The notes beneath the pieces are model-generated. The model had not been told where the DNA came from. It saw nothing but the letters and a program-made list of their open reading frames with translations, and ran no database searches. This document shows, piece after piece, positions 18,380 to 29,000 of a stretch of 64,000 nucleotides of DNA. This stretch comes from CAWCAW01 sp963793645 (GTDB taxonomy: Bacteria; Actinomycetota; Acidimicrobiia; Acidimicrobiales; UBA8190), in contig CAWCAW010000006.1 of the NCBI GenBank assembly GCA_963793645.1, positions 124,001 through 188,000 of the forward strand. Reading direction: 5' to 3'. The position numbers were made by a program, and so were the translations under genes. Position 1 is the first letter of the stretch. The number at the start of each line of letters is the position of its first letter.

Positions 18380-18411
18380 CGAAAGGAGGGCCCCGCCGGG
18401 CCCCCCCTTCG
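18380..18411 (-). terminator. terminator of the collagen-like gene
   Basis: Arms CGAAAGGAGGGCCC and GGGCCCCCCCTTCG pair with small imperfections around a CGCC loop. Read on the minus strand, the hairpin is followed by GGTTTTATGG. It lies 65 bases past the stop codon of the collagen-like gene and before the start of the glycosyltransferase-methyltransferase gene, separating their transcripts. Confidence 0.65.
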
Positions 18412-18475
18412 ATCTCCCGCCACTTGACGGCTCCCCCGATGCCGCCCGCTGGTGAGGATTGCTTGTTGCCTGCTC

Positions 18476-21400
18476 TTAGTGCGAGCAGATGACGTAGGCC
18501 GTCACGGTTTGGCTGCCATTGAAGTTGCCAGCCGTTGCTTGCCATCCTTGAGCTTGGCCAGCAGGGCTCCCGCTTCCCGAATCCACCGGCGCAGATTGCA
18601 GCAGACCGCTTGTCGTGTCGTTCACGTCCGTGCCGGTTGGGTAAGCGAATCCAGCGACCTTCGACGTAACGTTCACCGTGGTTGCTCCCACCGCAGCAGT
18701 TCCCGACGTCACGAATGTCTGAGTATTTGCTCCGCTTATGACTGTGATGGTGTCGCCCGAAGCAATGGCGTTCAGGATCGCAGTGAAGTGGAGCGCTGTC
18801 GTAGCGGAACTCGCTGACAGTGCTGTGGTTAGCGTCGGGTCGGCAGTCGGCTCCGATTGCTCGAGGTAGCCACCTTGGACGTAACCGCCGCCGCCAGTCG
18901 CCACATCGTTGGCCGGGCAGAACACATCCTCAGTCGGAGTCGAGGTGGTTGAACTCGTCGCGTACTCGGTGACGACGCTCGAAGCCACGGACGGACCCGT
19001 TGCACCCTGGTTACCCGTGGCACCCGGAGAACCCGTACCCGTGGCACCCTGAACGCCTTGTGGGCCGGAAGCACCTTGCGGACCGGTTGAGCCCTGGACC
19101 CCGATGGAGCCAGTACCACCCGCAGCGCCCTGGAGACCCGTAGCACCCTGCAAGCCCTGGTTACCGACCAGGCCCTGGACACCGATGGTGCCCTGGAGGC
19201 CCTGGGAGCCCTGCACTCCCTGCAAGCCCTGGGAGCCCTGCAGGCCTTGGGCGCCCTGGGAGCCGGCCTGACCATCAGCAACGACAGCACCGGTCGGAAC
19301 CGTTGTGCCTGCACCTGCGTTCCCGACACCGCCGAGGTTCGTCAGGACGACCGAGTTTCCGGTGACCGAGAAGACCGAGTAATGACCGCCGGACTGGAGG
19401 TAGACGTCCTGACCGGCAACCAGCCACGAGGCGTTGGCAAAGGTCAGAGCAATCGTGTTGCCGGTAACCGCAGGCTGCGTGAAGGACGTCGTGTTCGTCG
19501 TGTAAGCGTTGACTCCGGCTGCACCCGTGGCGCCCTGGGCGCCTTGCGCACCCGTCAGACCTTGGATGCCGATAGTGCCCTGGGATCCCTGGGAGCCGCC
19601 GCTTCCCGCTGTGCCCTGGGCACCCGTGGAACCCTGGGCACCCGTAGAACCCTGGGCACCACCGAGACCGTTGGTCCCATTGGTTCCATTGGTCCCCGCT
19701 GTGCCCTGGGCACCCGTGGACCCCTGGGCACCCGTGGACCCCTGAGCGCCGACCGACCCTTGGACGCCCTGGGATCCCGAGGAGCCGGTCGAGCCGTTGA
19801 TGCCTGCGGTGCCCTGGCTGCCCTGGGCCCCGGAGGAGCCTTGAACACCCGTTGCCCCGTTGGTCCCGTTGCTGCCCGCTGCACCCGTCACGCCCTGGGC
19901 GCCGGTGTAGCCCTGGGCACCTCCAGGGGCACCTTGCGTACCGGTGAGACCTTGGGCGCCGGTGTATCCCTGAGCACCCGGGCCACCCGTAGATCCCTGC
20001 GGACCAAAGGAACCCTGGGTCCCGGTGAGGCCAGTTGCTCCCATGTTCCCCGCGTATCCAGTCGAACCCTGGGCTCCCGTGTAACCCTGTGAACCAGACG
20101 CCCCGGTGTAGCCCTGGACACCACTTGCACCTGCCATGCCTTGGGTACCGACGGCGCCGGTGTAGCCCTGGGCTCCCGAAGTACCGGTGATTCCGGTAAC
20201 ACCAGTTCCCCCGGTGTAGCCCTGGGCACCGCTGTAGCCCTGCGATCCCGTTTGACCCTGGGCGCCGGTGTAACCCTGGGCGCCGGTGAGGCCTTGGGCA
20301 CCAAGAGAACCCGATGCACCCGCAGCGCCGGTGTTGCCATTGGCGCCAACCGAGCCGGTGTTGCCGTTAGCCCCGGTGTAGCCCTGGACACCTTGGGCGC
20401 CGGTGTAGCCCTGCGCACCAGAAGCACCCGTCGAGCCGTTGGCACCGGCGGAGCCGGTGTTGCCGGTGGCGCCGGCCGAGCCGGCCGTGCCGGTCGAGCC
20501 GTTGGCACCGCTGTAGCCCTGCGATCCCGTTTGACCCTGGGCGCCGGTGTAACCCTGGGCGCCGGTGAGGCCTTGGGCACCAAGAGAACCCGATGCACCC
20601 GCAGCGCCGGTGTTGCCATTGGCGCCAACCGAGCCGGTGTTGCCGTTAGCCCCGGTGTAGCCCTGGACACCTTGGGCGCCGGTGTAGCCCTGCGCACCAG
20701 AAGCACCCGTCGAGCCGTTGGCACCGGCGGAGCCGGTGTTGCCGGTGGCGCCGGCCGAGCCGGCCGTGCCGGTCGAGCCGTTGGCACCGCTGTAGCCCTG
20801 CGATCCCGTTTGACCCTGGGCGCCGGTGTAACCCTGGGCGCCGGTGAGGCCTTGGGCACCAAGAGAACCCGATGCACCCGCAGCGCCGGTGTTGCCATTG
20901 GCGCCAACCGAGCCGGTGTTGCCGTTAGCCCCGGTGTAGCCCTGGACACCTTGGGCGCCGGTGTAGCCCTGCGCACCAGAAGCACCCGTCGAGCCGTTGG
21001 CACCGGCGGAGCCGGTGTTGCCGGTGGCGCCGGCCGAGCCGGCCGTGCCGGTCGAACCGTTGGCACCGCTGTAGCCCTGCGATCCCGTTTGACCCTGGGC
21101 GCCGGTGTAACCCTGGGCGCCGGTGAGGCCTTGGGCACCAAGAGAACCCGATGCACCCGCAGCGCCGGTGTTGCCATTGGCGCCAACCGAGCCGGTGTTG
21201 CCGTTAGCCCCGGTGTAGCCCTGGACACCTTGGGCGCCGGTGTAGCCCTGCGCACCAGAAGCACCCGTCGAGCCGTTGGCACCGGCGGAGCCGGTGTTGC
21301 CGGTGGCGCCGGCCGAGCCGGCCGTGCCGGTCGAGCCGTTGGCACCGCTGTAGCCCTGCGATCCCGTTTGACCCTGGGCGCCGGTGTAACCCTGGGCGCC

Positions 21401-24400
21401 GGTGAGGCCTTGGGCACCAAGAGAACCCGATGCACCCGCAGCGCCGGTGTTGCCATTGGCGCCAACCGAGCCGGTGTTGCCGTTAGCCCCGGTGTAGCCC
21501 TGGACACCTTGGGCGCCGGTGTAGCCCTGCGCACCAGAAGCACCCGTCGAGCCGTTGGCACCGGCGGAGCCGGTGTTGCCGGTGGCGCCGGCCGAGCCGG
21601 CCGTGCCGGTCGAGCCGTTGGCACCGCTGTAGCCCTGCGATCCCGTTTGACCCTGGGCGCCGGTGTAACCCTGGGCGCCGGTGAGGCCTTGGGCACCAAG
21701 AGAACCCGATGCACCCGCAGCGCCGGTGTTGCCATTGGCGCCAACCGAGCCGGTGTTGCCGTTAGCCCCGGTGTAGCCCTGGACACCTTGGGCGCCGGTG
21801 TAGCCCTGCGCACCAGAAGCACCCGTCGAGCCGTTGGCACCGGCGGAGCCGGTGTTGCCGGTGGCGCCGGCCGAGCCGGCCGTGCCGGTCGAGCCGTTGG
21901 CACCGCTGTAGCCCTGCGATCCCGTTTGACCCTGGGCGCCGGTGTAACCCTGGGCGCCGGTGAGGCCTTGGGCACCAAGAGAACCCGATGCACCCGCAGC
22001 GCCGGTGTTGCCATTGGCGCCAACCGAGCCGGTGTTGCCGTTAGCCCCGGTGTAGCCCTGGACACCTTGGGCGCCGGTGTAGCCCTGCGCACCAGAAGCA
22101 CCCGTCGAGCCGTTGGCACCGGCGGAGCCGGTGTTGCCGGTGGCGCCGGCCGAGCCGGCCGTGCCGGCCGAGCCGTTGGCACCGCTGTAGCCCTGCGATC
22201 CCGTTTGACCCTGGGCGCCGGTGTAACCCTGGGCGCCGGTGAGGCCTTGGGCACCAAGAGAGCCCGATGCACCCGCAGCGCCGGTGTTGCCATTGGCGCC
22301 AACCGAGCCGGTGTTGCCGTTAGCCCCGGTGTAGCCCTGGACACCTTGGGCGCCGGTGTAGCCCTGCGCACCAGAAGCACCCGTCGAGCCGTTGGCACCG
22401 GCGGAGCCGGTGTTGCCGGTGGCGCCGGCCGAGCCGGCCGTGCCGGTCGAGCCGTTGGCACCGCTGTAGCCCTGCGATCCCGTTTGACCCTGGGCGCCGG
22501 TGTAACCCTGGGCGCCGGTGAGGCCTTGGGCACCAAGAGAACCCGATGCACCCGCAGCGCCGGTGTTGCCATTGGCGCCAACCGAGCCGGTGTTGCCGTT
22601 AGCCCCGGTGTAGCCCTGGACACCTTGGGCGCCGGTGTAGCCCTGCGCACCAGAAGCACCCGTCGAGCCGTTGGCACCGGCGGAGCCGGTGTTGCCGGTG
22701 GCGCCGGCCGAGCCGGCCGTGCCGGCCGAGCCGTTGGCACCGCTGTAGCCCTGCGATCCCGTTTGACCCTGGGCGCCGGTGTAACCCTGGGCGCCGGTGA
22801 GGCCTTGGGCACCAAGAGAGCCCGATGCACCCGCAGCGCCGGTGAGGCCGGTGGCCCCAACCGAGCCGGTGTTGCCGTTAGCCCCGGTGTAGCCCTGGGC
22901 GCCGTCAGACCCAGGGTCACCGTTGAGGCCGTTATCACCGTTCAGGCCTTCTCCACCTTGGGCGCCTGCTGAGCCGGTGAGTCCTTGGGCACCTGTGTAC
23001 CCGTTGGCGCCGGTGTAACCCTGGTATCCCTGAACGCCCTGAGCTCCCGTGTAGCCCTGAGCACCGTTGTAGCCCTGGTAGCCCTGGTAGCCCTGCGATC
23101 CCGTTTGACCCTGGGCGCCGGTGTAACCCTGGGCGCCGGTGAGGCCTTGGGCACCAAGAGAGCCCGATGCACCCGCAGCGCCGGTGTTGCCATTGGCGCC
23201 AACCGAGCCGGTGTTGCCGTTAGCCCCGGTGTAGCCCTGGACACCTTGGGCGCCGGTGTAGCCCTGCGCACCAGAAGCACCCGTCGAGCCGTTGGCACCG
23301 GCGGAGCCGGTGTTGCCGGTGGCGCCGGCCGAGCCGGCCGTGCCGGCCGAGCCGGTCGAACCGTTGGCACCGCTGTAGCCCTGCGATCCGGTTTGACCCT
23401 GGGCGCCGGTGTAACCCTGGGCGCCGGTGAGGCCTTGGGCACCAAGAGAGCCCGATGCACCCGCAGCGCCGGTGTTGCCATTGGCGCCAACCGAGCCGGT
23501 GTTGCCGTTAGCCCCGGTGGAACCGTTGGCACCGGTGTAGCCCTGGACACCTTGGGCGCCGGTGTAGCCCTGCGCACCAGAAGCACCCGTCGAGCCGTTG
23601 GCACCGGCGGAGCCGGTGTTTGCGCCGGCCGAGCCGGCCGAGCCGGCCGAGCCGTTGGCACCGCTGTAGCCCTGCGATCCGGTTTGACCCTGGGCGCCGG
23701 TGTAACCCTGGGCGCCGGTGAGGCCTTGGGCACCAAGAGAGCCCGATGCACCCGCAGCGCCGGTGAGGCCGGTGGCCCCAACCGAGCCGGTGTTGCCGTT
23801 AGCCCCGGTGGAACCGTTGGCACCGGTGTAGCCCTGGGAGCCGGTCAGACCCTGTGCGCCTGTGTTGCCCGTCGCACCCGCAGCGCCCGTGTTACCGGTC
23901 GCGCCAGCGGAGCCCGCCGATCCGTTGGCCCCAGTCGATCCATTGGCACCCGCCGTACCTTGCGAGCCGGTCAGACCCTGGGCGCCGGTGAGCCCTTGGG
24001 TCCCGATAGCGCCGCTGCTGCCGGCAGCACCTGCGGCACCCGTATTGCCAGTTACGCCGTTGGCGCCAGTCGAACCGTTGGCACCAGTCGAACCGTTGGC
24101 ACCGGAGTAGCCCTGAGCCCCCGTGAGACCTTGGGCACCCCGCGCACCGGTCGACCCATTCGGACCGTTCTGGCCGTTGTTCCCGTTCTGGCCCTGGTTG
24201 CCAGATGCTCCCTGATTACCTGCAGCACCTGAATAGCCCTGAGACCCGATTGCCCCCTGCGGGCCCTTCGTCCCCTGGGCACCTGTGAGGCCTTGAGCAC
24301 CGATTGAGCCCGCCGATCCTTGTGCGCCCTTGGTTCCGCTCGACCCTTGAGTACCAGCCGAGCCAGCCGATCCTTGCGTACCAGCCGAACCCGTAAGACC

Positions 24401-25796
24401 CTGCCGCGCCGGTCGTGCCGGGTGCTCCCTGGCTGCCTGAAGAGCCCGTCGCACCCTGAACGCCCGATGCACCCGCAGCTCCAGTAAGACCCTGCGCGCC
24501 AACCGTGCCTGTGGCGCCCGGGGTGCCGGCGGAACCTGTGGAACCCTGAGACCCGGCCGAGCCGGTGGACCCTTGCGCTCCCGCGGAGCCGGTCGCGCCT
24601 GCCGTGCCAGTGGCTCCGGGGGTACCCGGTACGCCGCTCGCGCCCTGAGCGCCGGTGAGGCCCTGGGGCCCGGTGAGACCTTGCGCTCCGATTGCGCCTG
24701 AAGATCCCTGGTTACCCGCCGAGCCGGTGGAACCTTGGGCTCCCGCCGAGCCGGTGGAACCTTGCGCCCCAGCCGAGCCCGTTGAACCTTGCGCCCCAGC
24801 CGAGCCAGTTGAACCGTTGGCACCAGCCGAGCCAGTTGAACCGTTGGCACCAGCCGAGCCGGTGGAACCTTGGGCTCCCGCCGAGCCCGTTGAACCTTGC
24901 GCCCCAGCCGAGCCAGTTGAACCGTTGGCACCAGCCGAGCCGGTGGAACCTTGCGCCCCGGCCGAGCCAGTCGAACCTTGCGCCCCGGCCGAGCCAGTCG
25001 AACCGTTGGCACCCGCCGAGCCGGTGGATCCTTGGGCTCCCGCCGAGCCGGTGGATCCTTGGGCTCCCGCCGAGCCGGTGGAGCCGGTGGCACCCGCCGA
25101 GCCGGTAGAACCTTGCGCCCCGGCCGAGCCGGTGGAGCCGGTGGCACCCGCCGAGCCGGTAGAACCTTGCGCCCCCGCCGAGCCGGTGGAACCTTGGGCT
25201 CCGGCCGAGCCAGTCGAACCGTTGGCACCCGCCGAGCCGGTGGAACCTTGGGCTCCGCTCCTACCGGTGGCCCCTTGGGTACCACTCGCCCCCTGGCCAC
25301 CGCTAATGCCCTGCGCACCCGTGGACCCCGTCGCACCCTTGGTGCCACTGGATCCTTGCGCGCCACTCGCGCCCTGCGGGCCCGTGAGGCCCTGCGCTCC
25401 GACGGATCCCGTCGCACCCCTCGTGCCCGTGGCACCTTGTGCGCCGTTCGAGCCGTTGTTGCCGTTCTGACCCTGATTGCCGACAAGTCCTTGAGGCCCT
25501 TGCGGCCCTAGAGCACCCGTTAATCCTTGAGGGCCTCGAGCCCCCTGTGAGCCTGTTGCCCCTTGAGCGCCCGTCGCTCCCTGAGGACCGGCCGGCGGGT
25601 CCGGGAATGCCGTCAATGCGGCGTGCGAGATCTGTCCAGTCGGCGATTTGGTGGGCGTCGCGGAAGGAGACGCGCCAACACCAACCATGTGTGCGCTCGA
25701 TGCGGCCAATGCGGTGGCCCCCATGGCCGCTACCGCAAGCTTGCGCTTCGACGGGGTGTAGCGCCCGCCCTTGCGTTCTTTTTGCCGCTTCGTCAT
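18476..25796 (-). CDS. giant collagen-like surface protein, one frame break in this sequence
   Basis: A protein of about 2,439 residues. ATG 25796 has GGAGGACTGAG upstream. Residues 1-65 are basic then hydrophobic (KRKLAVAAMGATALAASSAHMVGVGA), a probable export signal. Gly-X-Y triplets start at PAGPQGATGAQG and run for roughly 2,000 residues, poor in Pro but rich in Ala, Gln, Asn, Ser and Thr, with Thr or Ser often at Y. An ~80-residue non-collagen module (SFTQPAVTGNTIALTFANAS to VVLTNLGG, ~19513-19265) interrupts it. More triplets follow, then a ~165-residue C-terminal domain with CPANDVATGGGGYV and a final TAYVICSH. The frame breaks at ~24402-24405 (one extra base in CTGCCGCGCC); removing it gives GAQGLTGSAG and 2,440 codons exactly. 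It probably forms a triple-helical surface filament. No LPxTG is seen, so anchoring is unknown. Confidence 0.88.
20241..22751 (-). repeat. 279-bp tandem repeat inside the collagen-like gene, nine consecutive units
   Basis: The landmark TGCGATCCCGTTTGACCC recurs at 20241, 20520, 20799, 21078, 21357, 21636, 21915, 22194, 22473 and 22752, exactly 279 bases apart each time. One unit encodes 93 residues, or 31 Gly-X-Y triplets. The copies differ at only a few positions, for example GAGCCG/GAACCG near 21055 and GGTCGAG/GGCCGAG near 22165 and 22730. Diverged units with other spacings (342, 288 and 291 bases) continue to about 23960. This points to recent unequal crossing-over or slippage and implies length variation between strains. 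An assembly could also have collapsed or expanded the array. Confidence 0.95.
24721..25260 (-). repeat. 27-bp minisatellite in the N-terminal collagen region, 20 units
   Basis: Twenty units of 27 bases (pattern GAGCCGGTGGAACCTTGGGC plus 7) encode the nonapeptide GSTGSAGAx, where x is Gln, Asn or Thr. It is a shorter-period array than the 279-bp units and less pure. The opposite strand reads as an open PAEPVEP-type frame, a by-product of the repeat. Confidence 0.9.
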
Positions 25797-25905
25797 CTCA
25801 GTCCTCCGCCGTTTGGAGAGATTTGCTTGGTATCGCGATCAAGATCTGTGGACCTGCACTTCGTGACTGATGGCCCCGCTCGGCCATCGGAACGTCACCC
25901 AACAT

Positions 25906-25919
25906 GTGGACTGGTCCAC
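25906..25919. promoter_or_regulatory. palindrome upstream of the collagen-like gene
   Basis: GTGGACTGGTCCAC is a perfect 14-base palindrome, flanked by ACAT and ATGT that extend the symmetry to 25902-25925. It lies ~110 bases before the collagen-like start codon. A second hairpin (GATGGCC/GGCCATC, 25869-25888) sits closer, probably in the leader. The rest of the 260-base intergenic stretch 25797-26056 shows no gene. An operator role is a guess. Confidence 0.3.
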
Positions 25920-26056
25920 GCATGTCACGCATCGTGGTGTTCTGATCTCACTTCCAGATCCATCGAGGATCAACATTCGGCCAACATGACCCCCGCCTGG
26001 GGCCCGCAATCACCGTTGCCAGGCGAGATTCGGGCGCATCGGGCCGCACCGGGTCA

Positions 26057-29000
26057 TCACGCCGGCTCGGTCGACGTACTCGAGAGATAATCAGGGCTGC
26101 CCGCGTAGGAAGTGCCGTAGCTGGTCGCCGCGTTGTACGCCGCCAAACTCACAGTCACGCTGCAGGTGGCAACGCCGCTGCCGTTCGTCACGCCCGTACA
26201 CGTAGGGCTTCCGGTCGTGTTGAGCGTGAACGTGATCGTCTGGCCGGAGATCCCGGCCCCGGTTGCCGACGATGTCAGGGTCGCCTTGAAGGTCACCGTT
26301 CGAGTGGCGCCGCTCCCTGTCACCGTCACCGCTTGCGGCGTGGTCGATGTGACAGCTTTGTTGACCACAAGGGTCTGGGTCGTCGAGTTCGACGTAGCGA
26401 AGTTTGCGTTGGTGGGGCTGAACACCCCGCTCACCGAGTAGGTATTCGGCGCCAGTTGCGAGGCGGACAGCGTGCACGTACCCGTCCCCCCCGACAGAGT
26501 GACGGTGCACAGCGTGGTCGGGCCATTGTCGATGGCCACAGTCCCGGTGGGGGTCCCCGCCCCCGAGGTCACCGTCACCGTGAACTCAGCCTTGCCTTCA
26601 GACAAGTACGCCACTGGGCTGGTGAAGCTCAGCGTCGTGGTCGTGAGAGCCGGGTTGACAACGAAGCTGTGAGCCGACGAGCTCGATGTGATGAAGTTCG
26701 CGTTGGTGGGGGTGAAGACGGCAGTGATCGAATAGGTCCCCTGTGCCAGCTTGCTGGCGGCCGGAGAGCACGAGCCCGCGCCACCCGACAACGTCACCGT
26801 GCACAGCGTGGTGGAACCGCTCTCGATGGCGACCGTGCCCGTCGGGGTACCGCCGGCTGAGGTCACCGTCACTGAGAAACCGGCCGAACCCTCGGCTCCG
26901 TAGTTGACCGGGGTGGTGAAGCTGAGCGTCGTGGTGGTAGTCGCGCCGTTCACCACCAGGTTGTGGGAAACCGACGAGGACGAGAAATCGGCGTTGGCGA
27001 CGAAGAGGGCTTCGATCGAGAAAGTCCCGGCTCCCAGCTGGGTGGCCGACAAGGGGCAGGTGCCCGCGCCTGCTGACAGGGTGACCGCACACAACGTCGT
27101 CGAGCCGTTCTCGATGTCCACCGTGCCGGTCGGGGTGCCGCCCGCGGACGTCACCGTGAACGAGATGTTGGCTGAACCCTCGGACCCGTACGTGACCGGA
27201 CTGGTAAGGGTGAATGTCGTGGTGGTCGAGGCGGGGTTGATGACCAAGCTGTGCGTCGTCGACGTTGACCCGACAAAAGTGACCGATCCCGGCGTATATA
27301 CCGCGGTGAGCGAGTACGTCCCTCCGGCGAGCTGGGCGGCGCTCAACGTGCAGATGCCACTCCCACTCGAAAGGGTGACCGAGCACAGCGTGGTGGCGCC
27401 GTTCATCACAGCCACCGATCCCGTCGGTGTGCCGCCCGCAGAGGTGACAGCGACGTGGAACTGGGTCGACGCCTCGGCGCCGTAGGTGACGGGACTGACC
27501 AAAGTCAGTGTGGTCGTGGTGGCGTAGCTCACCGTCAGCGTGAAGCTCCACGTGCCGCTGTTGCCGTAGGCGTCGGCGTCTGTGCCCGACACCTTGTACG
27601 TGCCGGACGCCAATGTCTGGGTGACGGTGACGCCGCCGACCGAACTCACGGTGATCCCGGTGACCGACGTGGTGGTGTGGAATATCACGCTGCCGGCTTG
27701 CCCCGTGGTGGCTAGCTGAGAGGTGAAGCTCGTCGAGCCCGCGCTGGTGGTGGAGCCTGTGAGAGGTGCGCTCTGGGTGATGGTGCTTCCCGTGACCTGC
27801 GCGGTGGTGTCAGAGCCGGAAGACGCCGTGTAGTTGGAATCCCCTCCGTAAGCAGCTGTGGCCGAGTACGCGCCTCCCGAGGCGCCGGTGATGGTGCACG
27901 TCGCCGTCCCACCCGAAAGTGCGGTGGTCGACGAGCACGGCACGATGACGTTTCCGGGACCGGTGATGGTCCACGTGATGGTTCCCGTGGGAGTGACGTT
28001 CGATCCGGTGACCGTGGCGGTGAACACGAGGCTGCCACCGCCCATGATGGCGTGCGAGTTGTCCACGACAGCCGTGGAGGAGCCCGCCTTGCCCACCGTG
28101 GCACTTGTGTCGGAGCCCGAAGAACCGCTGTAGTTCGAGTTTCCACCGTAGGTGGCGCTTGCCGAGTAGGCGCCTGCCAACGCCCCCATGATCGTGCAGG
28201 TGGCCGTTCCCCCCGATAGGGCGGTGGTCGACGAGCACGGAACGGCGACGTTGCTGGGGCCGGTCACGGCCCAGGTCACGGTGCCCGTGGGGTTGCCGCC
28301 CGTCGAGGTGACTGTGGCGGTGAAGAGCAAGGTGCCCCCGGTTACAACCGTGGCGGAGTTGTCGGTAACGCCGGTATTGGTAGAGCCGGCAATGCTGAAC
28401 GAACTTGTCGTGACCGGCGTCAGGATTCCACTCGTCGCCTGCAGCGTGTACCCGGTGGCCACATTGTTAAGCGAGCAGGTGAACGTCGCAATGCCCCCCG
28501 ACACCGTGCCCGTCGTTCCGCCTGCGTTGGTACAGGTGAGGGTCGAAGCCCCTGGGTTGGCGTCGAGTGCCAACGTGACGGTCGTGGCGTTGTCGTTTGT
28601 TTCGAGGTTGCTGTAAGTGTCCTCTTCGTCGACCTTCACCGTGATCGGCGCGCCGGTTAGCGCGCTCGCCGGAGGCTCGGTGGTCACAACCAGTTGAGTG
28701 GCGGTGCCGGGCGAGACTGTAAAGGAGGTGGACGGGGCTGAGATGACCGATCCGTCGCTGGCCGTGACCGTGTACGCGCCAGCCGTCGTCGTCGAGATGG
28801 TGAATGTGGCCGTGCCACCCGACAGCGAGACAGGGCCGAGTCCGCTGAAGGTACCCGCCGACGATGAGAGGTAGATGGAGTCAGTGGCACTTGTCGCCAG
28901 GTTGCCACTGGCGTCAAAGGCGCTCACCACCACCGTGGTCGAACCGCTCGCATTGAAACCGGAGGGCGGCGTCGTGATGGTCAAGGTGCTCACGGCGCCG

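Noticed and set aside
19888..22938. 1,016-codon Arg/Pro/Ala-rich frame on the minus strand
   Set aside because: Shadow frame of the same repeat; the true frame gives uninterrupted Gly-X-Y triplets with an export signal and end domain.
20141..22972. 943-codon open frame on the plus strand opposite the collagen repeats
   Set aside because: It is the antisense of the Gly-X-Y repeat in a frame where GCC/GGC codons stay open. It has no RBS or independent domain, and its periodicity is exactly that of the 279-bp unit.
20241..23960. CRISPR-like array
   Set aside because: Units are contiguous 279-bp coding repeats with no unique spacers, and no cas genes are present.
24655..25470. PAEPVEP-repeat open frame on the plus strand
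   Set aside because: Antisense of the 27-bp minisatellite; no RBS and no signal peptide.
24406..25486. Arg/Pro-rich N-terminal part of the 2,336-codon frame ending at 18476
   Set aside because: It is out-of-frame translation of the collagen repeat upstream of the frame break; the genuine N-terminus is in the other frame, starting at 25796.
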